The position numbers and the translations under genes were made by a program. Shown piece after piece: positions 42,319 to 52,700 of a stretch of 64,000 nt of DNA. The notes below the pieces were generated by a model. It saw nothing but the letters and a program-made list of their open reading frames with translations, had not been told where the DNA came from and searched no databases. Numbering within the stretch: the first letter of the stretch is position 1; every line of letters starts with the position of its first letter. The stretch spans positions 142,680-206,679 of the forward strand of contig CASYFC010000003.1 in NCBI GenBank assembly GCA_949482135.1, read 5' to 3'. This DNA is from an uncultured Clostridia bacterium. Its GTDB lineage: Bacteria > Bacillota > Clostridia > TANB77 > CAG-508.

Positions 42319-43482
42319 ATGGCTAAAAAACAGAAAAAGTTTGGTTTACTACTGAATGGAAAATTTGATTATTCAATAGTAATAATAACATTATTATTGT
42401 TATCTGTTGGATTGATTGTGCTTCTTTCAGCAAGTGCGCCAAAAGCTATATCAGAAGAAAGTAGTAGCTATGAATATTTTAAAAGACAAAGTTTATTTGC
42501 TCTTCTTGGAATTGTTTGCATGATTATATTATCCAAAATGGATTATAGAATTCTAAAAATAAAAAGTCTTAGATGGTTAATATATTTCATAACTATAGGT
42601 ATATTAGTAGCTGTTGGTCTTACTGGACTAGAAGAAGGTGGTGGAAGAAGATGGATAAAAATTTTAGGATTTTCATTTCAACCATCAGAATTCGCGAAAG
42701 TATCCTTGCTAGTAGTATTTGCGGGTATTTTAAGTGATGCAAAAGAAAATGGGAAAATAAAAAGTATCTTTTCAGGTTTTTTAACTCCAATAATTTTACT
42801 TGCTCCAATTGCATTTACAATATTGATATTGCAAAACCATTTTAGTGCTACTTTTATAATAGCGGCAATAGTATGTATACAAATGTTTGTTGTTGGAACA
42901 AGACTTACATATTTTGTTGGTGCTGGAGGAATTGGAGGAATTGCTCTTGCAGTTTATTTAATGATATCATCAGCTTCATCTGAAGGAGAGGATTTCAGAT
43001 TTGATAGAATTCAAACATGGCTTAATCCAGAAGCTGATTTTATCGGAAAAGGTTGGCAAATAAATCAAAGTTTATTTGCTATTGGTTCTGGAGGAATGTT
43101 TGGACTTGGTCTCGGAAATAGTAAACAAAAATATTTGTATTTACCAGAACCACAAAATGATTTCATTTTTTCTGTTTTAGCAGAAGAACTAGGATTTTTT
43201 GGAAGTGTTTTAGTAATATTATTATTTATGCTATTTATATGGAGAGGTGTTGTAATAGCAATGAAAGCACAAGATATTTTTGGGAGTTTAATTGCTATTG
43301 GTGTAACAACAATGATTGGGCTTCAAGCAGTTATAAATCTTGCAGTTGTTACAAACACAATACCAGTAACAGGAATGCCACTACCATTTTTTAGTTATGG
43401 TGGATCTGCTATGATTGCAAATCTAATGGCAATTGGATTGTTGCTAAGTGTTTCAAGAAATAGTAAAGCAAATTCAAATTAA
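42319..43482 (+). CDS. ftsW: SEDS-family lipid II polymerase FtsW/SpoVE
   Basis: This membrane glycosyltransferase of 387 residues polymerises lipid II at the septum together with its cognate class B PBP. About ten helices can be drawn. Conserved parts are VLLSASAPKA, RRWIKILGFSFQPSEFAKVS, the large extracellular loop with the catalytic Asp region (DRIQTWLNPEADFIGKGWQ) and the end GMPLPFFSYGGSAM. Its place between mraY and murG favours FtsW or SpoVE over RodA. The spacing from the ribosome site (GGAAGG) to the ATG is long. murD is missing from its usual place just before. Confidence 0.88.
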   Translation: MAKKQKKFGLLLNGKFDYSIVIITLLLLSVGLIVLLSASAPKAISEESSSYEYFKRQSLFALLGIVCMIILSKMDYRILKIKSLRWLIYFITIGILVAVGLTGLEEGGGRRWIKILGFSFQPSEFAKVSLLVVFAGILSDAKENGKIKSIFSGFLTPIILLAPIAFTILILQNHFSATFIIAAIVCIQMFVVGTRLTYFVGAGGIGGIALAVYLMISSASSEGEDFRFDRIQTWLNPEADFIGKGWQINQSLFAIGSGGMFGLGLGNSKQKYLYLPEPQNDFIFSVLAEELGFFGSVLVILLFMLFIWRGVVIAMKAQDIFGSLIAIGVTTMIGLQAVINLAVVTNTIPVTGMPLPFFSYGGSAMIANLMAIGLLLSVSRNSKANSN

Positions 43483-43513
43483 AATTAAAATAGATAAGAA
43501 AGGACTAAAAAAG

Positions 43514-44629
43514 ATGAGAGTTATAATTTCAGCAGCAGGAACAGGAGGACACATAAATCCTGGAATTGCAATAGCTAATAAAATAAGAGAAAAAGATAAA
43601 AAGTCTGAAATTATATTTATAGGAACTAATAGAGGTCTTGAAAATGACTTAGTTCCAAGAGCCGGATATAAATTAAAAACGATAGATGCTTATGGATTAA
43701 AAAAGGAATTTTCAATACAAAATTTGAAACATATAATCTTAACAATAAGAAGTAGAAAAGATGTAGAAAAAATTTTTGATGAATTTAAACCTGATTTAGT
43801 TCTTGGCACAGGTGGATATATATGTGGACCTGTATTTAATGTTGCTGTAAAAAGAAAAATACCAACTATTCTTCATGAAAGCAATGCATATCCTGGAAAA
43901 GCAGTAAAAATGTTTTCTAAAAAAGTTGATAAAATATTAGTTGGGTTTGAAGATACAAAATATAGATTAGAAGGCTGTAAAAGTGTTGTTGTAACAGGAA
44001 CTCCTACTAAAATTAAAAAGTTAAATATATCTAATGAAAAAAAGAAGAAAATATTAGAAGAATTGGGTATAAAAAATGGTTTACCAATAGTGTTAGTTTT
44101 TGGAGGAAGTCAAGGTGCTCAAAGAATAAATGAAGCTGTTACAGAATTAATTAAAAATCATAAAAACGAGAAATATCAAATTATTTGGGCTACAGGAACA
44201 AAACAATTTGATATTGTTAAAGAAGAATTTGAAAAAAGCAGTATAAATATTAATAACATAAAAAATGTGAAAGCTGTTCCATATATTTATAATATGGAAG
44301 AATTAATAAACATAGCAGATTTACTAGTTTGCAGAAGTGGAGCAATGACAATAACAGAAATTAGTATAGTTGGAAAACCAGCGGTATTTATTCCACTTCC
44401 ATCAATGTCAGCAAATAGGCAGGAAGATAATGCGCTAGTATTAAAAAAGATTGGTGCAGCAAAAATTATTTTGAACAAAGATGTAAATGGAAATAATCTA
44501 TCTGAGGAAATAGATAGTATTATTGAAGATAAACAAGAATTAGAAGAAATGGGAAAGGTTGCAAATTCGATTGCACCAAACAATGTAGAAGAAAAAATTT
44601 ATGGTGAAATAAAACAATTACTTAGCTAG
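43514..44629 (+). CDS. murG: MurG glycosyltransferase
   Basis: This peripheral membrane enzyme of 371 residues adds GlcNAc to lipid I, making lipid II. It is a GT-B fold: the first domain opens ISAAGTGGHINPGIAIA and has LGTGGYICGPV and HESNAYPGKA; the second has VFGGSQGAQRINEAV, ICRSGAMTITEI-type RSGAMTITE and the donor loop PLPSMSANRQEDNA. The start at 43514 follows AGAAAGGA; a longer frame to 43448 overlaps ftsW without a ribosome site. It is the last recognisable dcw gene here: murC, ftsQ, ftsA and ftsZ do not follow. Confidence 0.92.
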   Translation: MRVIISAAGTGGHINPGIAIANKIREKDKKSEIIFIGTNRGLENDLVPRAGYKLKTIDAYGLKKEFSIQNLKHIILTIRSRKDVEKIFDEFKPDLVLGTGGYICGPVFNVAVKRKIPTILHESNAYPGKAVKMFSKKVDKILVGFEDTKYRLEGCKSVVVTGTPTKIKKLNISNEKKKKILEELGIKNGLPIVLVFGGSQGAQRINEAVTELIKNHKNEKYQIIWATGTKQFDIVKEEFEKSSININNIKNVKAVPYIYNMEELINIADLLVCRSGAMTITEISIVGKPAVFIPLPSMSANRQEDNALVLKKIGAAKIILNKDVNGNNLSEEIDSIIEDKQELEEMGKVANSIAPNNVEEKIYGEIKQLLS

Positions 44630-44660
44630 ATGAAACTATTATAATAATAGGAGATGAACT

Positions 44661-47381
44661 ATGAGTGGAGAAAAAAAAGACGAATTAAATGAACAAGCTA
44701 AAAATAAAGACGTTAGCAATTTAGTAGTAGATGAAAAAAGTCATATTAAAGATATATATGACATAATAGAAGAATATAAATATAGTAGTAAAACATCAAC
44801 TGTGGGTAAAATAAATAAACTAACAGAATATGGAGGAAGTATAGCACAAGTAGTTGAAAAGTACAATGAGGTATCTGGTGGTAATGTTTCTAATGTTGAT
44901 CAAGCATTAGAATATTTGGAGCAAGCATATAGAATTGTTGCTCAAATCATAAGTGAAGTTCCAAATGGGTATGTTATAGATTTAGAAACAGGAAATTTAA
45001 ATGAAGAAAAAAGTAAAGAACAAAGAATAAGGTATGGAATTGATGAAGGAGAACATGTTGCTGAAAAAAATAACATTGATAATTTTGGTTTATTTGAATC
45101 TATGCAAGAAGAAAATCAAAAAACATATGATAATATAGAAACAGTTACATATGAAAATATTTTTGAAGATTCATTTTGTGATTTATATGGTTTTGCAAAT
45201 GATAATAATTTTATTAATGAAGCTTTTTTGGAAGACAATTCTAGAGTTGAACTTCCAAAAGAGTTAATGAAAGAATATAATGAAGCAGAAGAAAATATAC
45301 AGAGTAAAGATGCTATAGAGATGAGCTTTGCTATTCTATTTAATGAATCTCAGAAACATCCAGAGAGAAGTAAAAAAGAATTAGATAATTTTATGAAACA
45401 ATATCCAGAATACCAAGAAAAATTTTTGGAAATTGTTGAAAATGGTATTAATACTATTGAGTTAGAATTATACAAGAATAGTTTAATAAAAAAATCTTTC
45501 TCAAGCATTATGTCCAAAATCAATAAATCAACTGAAAATGAATTATCGAATCTTTCTGAAGAAACAAAAAAGGGTATTCTTACAAGAGCATTATCAATAA
45601 TGGATGTTGATATGTCTCCTGAATACCTTGCACAAGTGCAAGCTACTGTTCAAAAAATATATCCTCAGATAAATAGTTTAGATAATTTTAAAACATTAGG
45701 AGAAATATTAGGAATTCCAGAAAATGAAGTTATGAAATTAGGAATTGAATCTAAAAATCAATTTGCCATAATTGATATAGCAAGATTAATCGAATTTCAG
45801 AAAAATGGAAAAATTACAAATCAAGAAATGAAAAGCTACTTTTTAAAAAATAATCAACAGTTGAAAATAGATGATATTAATAAAACTCCAATGCAGATAT
45901 ATTTTAAAAATTCCAAAGTGGAATTTTCAGAAGCCAATGAAAGAAGTTTTAGAAGATTAAGTAGTACTTGTAAAGTTGCATCATGGATTGATAATAAAGA
46001 TAAAGTTGTAGAATATGAATTTTTATCTTTAATTAGTGAGAAAGAAAGATTAGAGGATTTATTAGACCAAGATAATACAGATAGAACTAGAGAACAAATT
46101 AAAGAAACAGAAAATGAATTGGAAGAATTTGAAAATAAGCATATAGATTTCGATAAGGACAAGTACTTTGAAGATGGAAAATTAAAAAAAGAGTACGTTG
46201 ACGAAATAGAGCTTTTTAAAAAAGCTAAAGTAAAAGGTGATATATTAAGTAATTATATAGAAGATGCCGAAAAAATAAAAGATTTAGATGATTATAATAA
46301 ATTATCTAAAAAAGCAAAAGCTAAATATTTTAGAGATACATTGTTTGGATTAGCAGATAATAATTCATTAAATAAAAAAATTGCAATGAGAAGGATAGAA
46401 ATTATATCAAGTGAAAATAATCCATTAATTACTTTTGATGAAAATAATAATCCTAATTTAGATATGGAACTTTTTATGCAAAAGTGTATTGAATTTGATG
46501 TGATTAGTAGAGAAAATTCAGATATATTATATAATAGAGATACATTTTTTAGAGAAATGACAAAATATACTATGGGAAAGCTTAAATCATATGAGAACTT
46601 ATCTGATAAATTCTTTGTGAAATTAGATGATGTTGCTATAGGAACTCGCTTTCAACAAGCAGAGGCTAAATCAAAACAGATTGATCAAATTAAATTTAAA
46701 AATAGGTATGATAGAGAACAAGAAATTATAAATGAAATAGAACCAGATAAAAACCAAAAAGCGCAAACAAGTGGAAGAATAATGACACAAGAAGAAATAG
46801 ATCAATTAATTGAAATGGTGAATGCCCAAAAAGAAGAATCTATTGAAGAAAAATTTAAAGCAACATTTTCAAAAAGTGGAAAAGATTTTGATAATTCTAT
46901 GTATGAATTAATTTATGAAAATCCAATGGAAGCACAGGAATTTTTAAAACAATCATTAGAAAACGACGAAATTAAATCAACCTCAAATTTTCAAACGAAA
47001 ATAATGTTTTTACAAAGTAGTATAAAACAAGTTGAAAAAGAAAAATTAAAGAGTGCATTTGATAAAGATGAGCAATCATTTAAAGATGATGTTGAAGAAT
47101 TAGTAGCTTTGAATCCTGCTGTTGCACAAGAGTTTTTAAAAGAATTTGTAAATGACTCTAGAAATGCAAGTATAAATAAATTTAATGAAAAGGTTATGAT
47201 GTTACAAGAAAAAATAAGCCAAACATTAGATGAAAGAGGAACTGCATCAAAAGAAAAATCAAGATCTTTTTTAACTGCAGAGGAAATGGATATTTCAAAT
47301 TTATCTAAAGAAGTGGGAGTGAATTTTATATCTGGCACACAAGAACCTAAATCACAAGAAGATGACGAACCAAGCTTATAA
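44661..47381 (+). CDS. Large unknown protein, one-unit paralogue of the 49.8 kb protein
   Basis: This protein of 906 residues has no signal peptide or membrane helix, is very rich in Glu, Lys and Asn, and is predicted largely helical. I do not recognise a family. Its N-terminal 120 residues (ending YVIDLETGNLNEEKSKEQR) and a long unit from about 243 to 700 (landmarks MKQYPEY near 243, SKVEFSEA near 415, MRRIEIIS near 576) reappear in the gene at 49.8 kb. Residues 730-794 and 795-859 are a tandem repeat (PMEAQEFLKQ, then PAVAQEFLKE). AGGAGATG lies before the ATG. It sits between murG and topA, where Firmicutes normally have no such gene. Confidence 0.85.
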   Translation: MSGEKKDELNEQAKNKDVSNLVVDEKSHIKDIYDIIEEYKYSSKTSTVGKINKLTEYGGSIAQVVEKYNEVSGGNVSNVDQALEYLEQAYRIVAQIISEVPNGYVIDLETGNLNEEKSKEQRIRYGIDEGEHVAEKNNIDNFGLFESMQEENQKTYDNIETVTYENIFEDSFCDLYGFANDNNFINEAFLEDNSRVELPKELMKEYNEAEENIQSKDAIEMSFAILFNESQKHPERSKKELDNFMKQYPEYQEKFLEIVENGINTIELELYKNSLIKKSFSSIMSKINKSTENELSNLSEETKKGILTRALSIMDVDMSPEYLAQVQATVQKIYPQINSLDNFKTLGEILGIPENEVMKLGIESKNQFAIIDIARLIEFQKNGKITNQEMKSYFLKNNQQLKIDDINKTPMQIYFKNSKVEFSEANERSFRRLSSTCKVASWIDNKDKVVEYEFLSLISEKERLEDLLDQDNTDRTREQIKETENELEEFENKHIDFDKDKYFEDGKLKKEYVDEIELFKKAKVKGDILSNYIEDAEKIKDLDDYNKLSKKAKAKYFRDTLFGLADNNSLNKKIAMRRIEIISSENNPLITFDENNNPNLDMELFMQKCIEFDVISRENSDILYNRDTFFREMTKYTMGKLKSYENLSDKFFVKLDDVAIGTRFQQAEAKSKQIDQIKFKNRYDREQEIINEIEPDKNQKAQTSGRIMTQEEIDQLIEMVNAQKEESIEEKFKATFSKSGKDFDNSMYELIYENPMEAQEFLKQSLENDEIKSTSNFQTKIMFLQSSIKQVEKEKLKSAFDKDEQSFKDDVEELVALNPAVAQEFLKEFVNDSRNASINKFNEKVMMLQEKISQTLDERGTASKEKSRSFLTAEEMDISNLSKEVGVNFISGTQEPKSQEDDEPSL

Positions 47382-47397
47382 AATATATAAAAAGTAC

Positions 47398-47426
47398 TTG
47401 CTAAATTTTATGTATTGCATTACAAT
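47398..47426 (+). promoter_or_regulatory. Promoter of topA
   Basis: TTGCTA (47398-47403) and TACAAT (47421-47426) have 17 bp spacing, 39 bases before the start. The inverted repeat at 47409-47431 overlaps the -10. Confidence 0.6.
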
Positions 47427-47431
47427 ACATA
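47409..47431. promoter_or_regulatory. Perfect 9 bp inverted repeat over the topA promoter
   Basis: TATGTATTG (47409-47417) and CAATACATA (47423-47431) are exact complements with a 5-base spacer, across the -10 of topA. The form and position suit a repressor site. Confidence 0.55.
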
Positions 47432-47464
47432 AGTATAAACTCAGATATATAAGGGAGAAATTAA

Positions 47465-49585
47465 ATGATTGACAAATTAGTAATTGTGGAATCACCAGCA
47501 AAAGCTAACACAATTAAAAAGTTTTTAGGTGGAAAAAGCAAAGTAGTAGCATCTATGGGACACATTAGAGATTTACCAAAATCTAAAATGGGAATAGATA
47601 TAGAAAATAACTTTGAACCACAATATATAAATATACGTGGAAAAGCAAGTTTAATTAATTCATTAAAAAAAGATGCTAAAGATGCAAAAAAAGTTTATCT
47701 TGCAACTGACCCTGATCGTGAAGGAGAAGCTATTGCATGGCATTTAGCATATATATTAGGTATTGATGCAAATAGTATTTGCAGAGTTACATTTAATGAA
47801 ATAACTAAAGAAGCTGTAAAAAATGGGATAAATAATCCTAGAAAAATAGATTTAAATCTAACAGATGCACAACAAGCAAGACGTGTATTAGATAGAATAG
47901 TTGGTTATAAAATAAGTCCAGTATTATGGAAAAAAGTAAAAAGAGGATTATCAGCAGGTAGAGTTCAATCTGTTGCTGTTAAATTAATTGTAGATAGAGA
48001 AGAAGAGATTGAAGGATTTGAACCAGAAGAATATTGGAATATAAATTTAAGTGTTTCAGATAAGAAAACTAAAACACCATTTGACTGTAAATTCATTGGT
48101 AAAAATGGAGAAAAAATAGAACTTCATTCAAAAGAAGAAGTGGATAAAATATTATCGGATTTAGAAAATGCAAAATATAAAGTTACAGATATAAAAAGAG
48201 GTGAGAGAAAGAGAAATCCGGCTCCACCATTTACAACAAGTACACTTCAACAAGATGCTTCTAGAAAATTGAATTTTGCAATTAAGAAAACAATGTCTGT
48301 TGCTCAAGGTTTATACGAAGGAATTAAACTTACAGATTATGGTATAACAGGTTTAATAACTTACATGAGAACAGATTCGACTAGAATTTCTAACGAAGCA
48401 AGAGCTGCTGCCAAAGAACATATAGTTAAAACATATGGTGAAAACTATTATGAAAATAGATTTTATAAGACAAAATCAGAAGCACAAGATGCTCATGAGG
48501 CAATTAGACCATCACATATTGAACTAACTCCAGAATCTATAAAAAATAGTTTAACTTCAGATCAATATAAATTATATAAATTGATTTATAATAGATTTAT
48601 GGCAAGTCAAATGTCAGCTGCAATATATGATACTGTTTCTGTTTCAATAGATGGAAATGAATATAATTTCAAAGCAAATGGACAGACAATGAAATTCAAA
48701 GGCTATATGACATTATATGTTGAAAATGAAGAAAAAGAAGAATTTGAAAAAATACCAGAACTTACTGTTGGTGAAGAAGTAAAAAAGAAAAATATAGATG
48801 CAAAACAAAGCTTTACAGAACCACCACCAAGATATACAGAAGCAAGCTTAGTAAAAACTTTAGAAGAAAAAGGAATTGGAAGACCAAGTACATATGCACC
48901 AACAATTACAACAATATTAACTAGAAGATATATTGAAAAAATTCAAAAACAACTTGTTCCTACAGATTTGGGAAGAGTTGTAAATAAACTTCTTATAGAA
49001 AACTTTGGAGATGTAATAAATGTTGAATTTACAGCCAAAATGGAAGAAGAATTTGATAAAGTAGCAGAAGGTAATGAAAAATGGAAAAATGTAATTAAAG
49101 AATTTTACACACCTTTTGAAGTAATTGTGGATAATGTAGAGAAAGAATTAGAACATGTTACTCTTCAATATGAAGAATCAGATGTACCATGTGAGAAATG
49201 TGGTAGGATGATGGTTTATAAATACGGGAGATTCGGAAAATTCTTAGCGTGCCCAGGATATCCAGAGTGTCAAAATGCTAAACCTATTATAGAAACTGTA
49301 GATGTTCCATGCCCTGTATGCGGTGGAGTTGTACAAGTAAGAAAAACGAAGAAAAGACGTAATTACTATATCTGCGAAAACAATTTAGGAGTAGGTCAAG
49401 GCTGTTATTATATTTCTTGGAATAAACCAAAAATAGGAGAAAAATTTGTTCCTTCAAATGAAACAGATAGGGAACTTTTCGAAAAAGATAATTCAAAGAA
49501 AAAAACTACTAAAAAATCTACAGCAAAAAGAAAAACTAAAAAGAAAACTACAACCAAAAAAATAAAAAAGGACTTAGAATATTAA
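47465..49585 (+). CDS. topA: DNA topoisomerase I
   Basis: This type IA enzyme relaxes negative supercoils. The Toprim domain starts LVIVESPAKANTIKKFLG and holds DPDREGEAIAWH; the active Tyr is in GLITYMRTDSTR (about Y300); RPSTYAP and the EGNEKW region follow. Two C-terminal Cys4 zinc modules are visible (CEKCGRMMVYK with CPGYPEC, and CPVCGG with the last Cys near GQGCYY). The last 25 residues are a Lys/Thr-rich tail likely to grip DNA. 706 residues is normal. It is flanked by two paralogous large unknown proteins, whereas trmFO is the usual downstream neighbour. Confidence 0.95.
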   Translation: MIDKLVIVESPAKANTIKKFLGGKSKVVASMGHIRDLPKSKMGIDIENNFEPQYINIRGKASLINSLKKDAKDAKKVYLATDPDREGEAIAWHLAYILGIDANSICRVTFNEITKEAVKNGINNPRKIDLNLTDAQQARRVLDRIVGYKISPVLWKKVKRGLSAGRVQSVAVKLIVDREEEIEGFEPEEYWNINLSVSDKKTKTPFDCKFIGKNGEKIELHSKEEVDKILSDLENAKYKVTDIKRGERKRNPAPPFTTSTLQQDASRKLNFAIKKTMSVAQGLYEGIKLTDYGITGLITYMRTDSTRISNEARAAAKEHIVKTYGENYYENRFYKTKSEAQDAHEAIRPSHIELTPESIKNSLTSDQYKLYKLIYNRFMASQMSAAIYDTVSVSIDGNEYNFKANGQTMKFKGYMTLYVENEEKEEFEKIPELTVGEEVKKKNIDAKQSFTEPPPRYTEASLVKTLEEKGIGRPSTYAPTITTILTRRYIEKIQKQLVPTDLGRVVNKLLIENFGDVINVEFTAKMEEEFDKVAEGNEKWKNVIKEFYTPFEVIVDNVEKELEHVTLQYEESDVPCEKCGRMMVYKYGRFGKFLACPGYPECQNAKPIIETVDVPCPVCGGVVQVRKTKKRRNYYICENNLGVGQGCYYISWNKPKIGEKFVPSNETDRELFEKDNSKKKTTKKSTAKRKTKKKTTTKKIKKDLEY

Positions 49586-49604
49586 ATATTTTAAGTCCTT
49601 TTTT
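49564..49604 (+). terminator. Rho-independent terminator of topA
   Basis: A 13 bp stem (49564-49576 with 49592-49604, AAAAAAGGACTTA) overlaps the end of the gene and ends in T. Confidence 0.85.
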
Positions 49605-49700
49605 ATATTATATGATATGCATAACAAAAATCATGCATAGATTGTTTTTCTAGGGAAATAACAGGTTTTAAAACATTGAAAAAAAGTAATATTTTTGTAA

Positions 49701-49729
49701 TTGTAATAAAAAAACAGAAAAAATATAAT
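49701..49729 (+). promoter_or_regulatory. Promoter of the 1478-residue protein gene
   Basis: TTGTAA (49701-49706) and a perfect TATAAT (49724-49729) have 17 bp spacing. Transcription would start near 49736, so the ATG at 49750 would have almost no leader; this favours the next ATG. Confidence 0.7.
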
Positions 49730-49761
49730 ACAAATATAAAATTGTTTTTATGGTGAGTAAT

Positions 49762-52700
49762 ATGGAAGAAGAAAAAAATAGGGAAGTTAATAGGACTAAA
49801 GTGAATAATAGTGTAACATCTTCTGATAAAAGTAAAAATTCAAAAGAAGAAACAATAATTATTGATGAAAAAAAAAGACGTATAGATGTTGACACGCTAT
49901 TAGAATATAATAAAGAAGATAGTGTGGTTCAAGTAATTAATTATTTATTAAATTTAGATACAAAATGTATAGATAAGCAATTTATAGTAGATAGCTTTAA
50001 TGAAAGAGCAGGAAATGTAGTTGACGAGAATACGGCACTTGAAGTTTTAAAGGATGTTTCAAGAGATGCTATTGAACATATTAATCGAAATGATGAATAT
50101 TTATATATAGATGTTACAACAGGAAGAGTAGATCCACAAAAAAGTGAAGAAAAAGCAAGAAGTAATGATGGGGGAACAATAGGATCAGATGGTAAACAAG
50201 ATACTATAAAAGAATATTTAAATTCTGATAAAAATTCTAAAGATGAAAAAACTGAAAAAAAGGAATTAAAATTTTTTGAAACACAAGAACATAGACAAGG
50301 AAAGAAAAGAGATATAGAAGATTTCTTTGCTAAAAATGAAGAAAAAGATGAAGATATAGAAAAATTAAATAATACAGAGGTAAAAGAAGAATTTATTGGT
50401 AAAGAGTTATATGATAAATATAAAAATGCCATAAAAAGAATAAAAGAACATACAATTAATTATGATAACCAATATTCAGAACTTGAAATTAAATTATTAG
50501 AATATGATGCAAATTTAAGAAACGCTAAAAATACTCCAAGATTTGAAGAGATTCTAAATGAGAGAAATTTGTTTTTAAAAGAGCATCCAGAATTGAAAGA
50601 ATTTATTGATTCTAAAACAGGATTAATTGAAGAAAATGCATATAAAAATTATGAAGAGGAAACTAAACAATATAATGATAGTTTAATAACAGCAACACTT
50701 GTAAAGCAAATTACTATTATAAAACAAATTGGGTTTGATAGTTTAGATTCTACACAAAAAATAAATGCAATAAAACATTTAGTTGCTGGACTTGGAGTTG
50801 AAGAACTTAAAGAGGATGTTTCTAAATTTCTTGAAGAAATAATTCCTGGTTATAAACATTCAGAAGATATAAATAACAGATTTAATCGTGAAGCAATTGA
50901 AAAAATTATGGGATATGATAAAATGCTTCAAGTAGAAGGATTTGAAGAGTTGATAAAGGCAGGATATATTGACTTATTAAATAAAATAGATAAAAGAAAT
51001 TTTGCCAAAATCGATGAAAGAAATCTTAAAAATAATATTCAAGAAGTGCTTACTGATGGAGATATAGAGCAGTTTATTAAAACTCATTCTCAAGAAATTG
51101 ATGTGGCTGAATTTGTTGTAGAAAATGCGGGAACAAAAGAAGATCAATATTTTTATGGTTCAAAAATTAATTTTTCTAAAAAAGATAATAATGGATTTAA
51201 ATACCTTTATAAGAAAACTTCAATATTATCTTGGTTATCTGATAAGGATGCTGCTTTAGTACGTAGATATGAGTGTTTACAATATAGTAAACAAGAATTA
51301 GAAAACAGTAATTTACCATATAAAATAGTAGAAGAAAAATTAAAACAAATTAATAAAGAAATAGAAAATTTTGAAAGAAATAATACTAAATTTAATTTTA
51401 GAGAGTATGTAGATATAGATGGAAATTTAAAGCAGTCTCATCAATTATCGCCAATGGTTTTTTCGGAACTTAGAGGAATTTCAAAATTAACAAAAGATTT
51501 CATTGAAGATGAAGAAAAAATTAGTAGTTTGGCTGATTATAAAAAATTAAATAATAGTGAAAAAGAAATATACTTAAGAAATAGTATATTAGCTTTAAAT
51601 CAGAAATATATTCCTGGAAAAAAAGTAATAAATGAAGAGGTTCAGTCTGTCTTGAGAAAATTCGGACAAAGAAGATTAGAAATCATAAGTAGTAAAGAAC
51701 AACCATTTTTAATAGATGAAGATGATATACATATTAATGAAGAAGCATTATTAAGTGCATATAATGATGTATCACCAATCAAATTTAAAAATTATAAGGA
51801 TTTAGTTGAATACTGTAGGATAACAAGATTAGAATACACGAATGAAAAATTAAAACTTTGTGAAGAACTAGATGAAAGTAGTTTTCAAAAACTTGGTGTA
51901 GGAACAGATGAAGAAAAACTTGATAGGATAGAACAGTACAAAATTGCTAACTGGGATAAAGCAAAATTTTACAGTAATATTATAGGAACAATAAGAGGAG
52001 AATCAACTGATGAAGAGATTGATAAAATGGAATTGGATTCTGATTTAAAAGCAAGAATAACAGAATTAGACAAAAGGATAGGACAAGAAGACATAATTAT
52101 GATGGAGTTCCTAAGACTGCAAGGACAAATAGAGAAATCGTTTGGTGAAGAAAAAAAGAATGCAGTAATACAAAGAGATTCTTTTATAAAACAACATCCA
52201 GAAAATGCAAAAGATTTTTTAGTATATTTAAATGCTGATAATAAAAATAAAATTGACATAAATTTTGAATTACATAAGAATGCGATTGTTGAAAAAAATA
52301 CTTTATTAGCAATAGGTACAGTAAATTCATTATCTGATGAAAGTTTGAAGGCTTTGATTGATAATGAAGATTTGAGAAGACAATATCTATTAACATTAGT
52401 TGCAGCATTTGATGGTATGTTAGATGATAGATATAATGAACTCTTTCAGGCTATTGAGAAAATATGTCCAAATACTAATTTTAGAACTAAAGATAATACA
52501 TTCAGTACAAATGTAGAAGAAATTTCAAAATTACTTGGAAAGGAACTTGGAATAGAAGAATGTGATACGGGGAAATTAATGTCTTTAATGTTTGCATCAA
52601 AAGCTGTTATAGTAAAAAATGAAAATGTTAGAAGAATGGAAAATGGGAGAGATGTTGATTTTGAAGATATTAATGTTGCTTTAAATGATAAATTTGTATC

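Noticed and set aside
49941-50432. 163-codon minus-strand frame
   Set aside because: It is a Ser/Phe-rich mirror of the Glu/Lys-rich giant protein, with no ribosome site; typical shadow in this composition.
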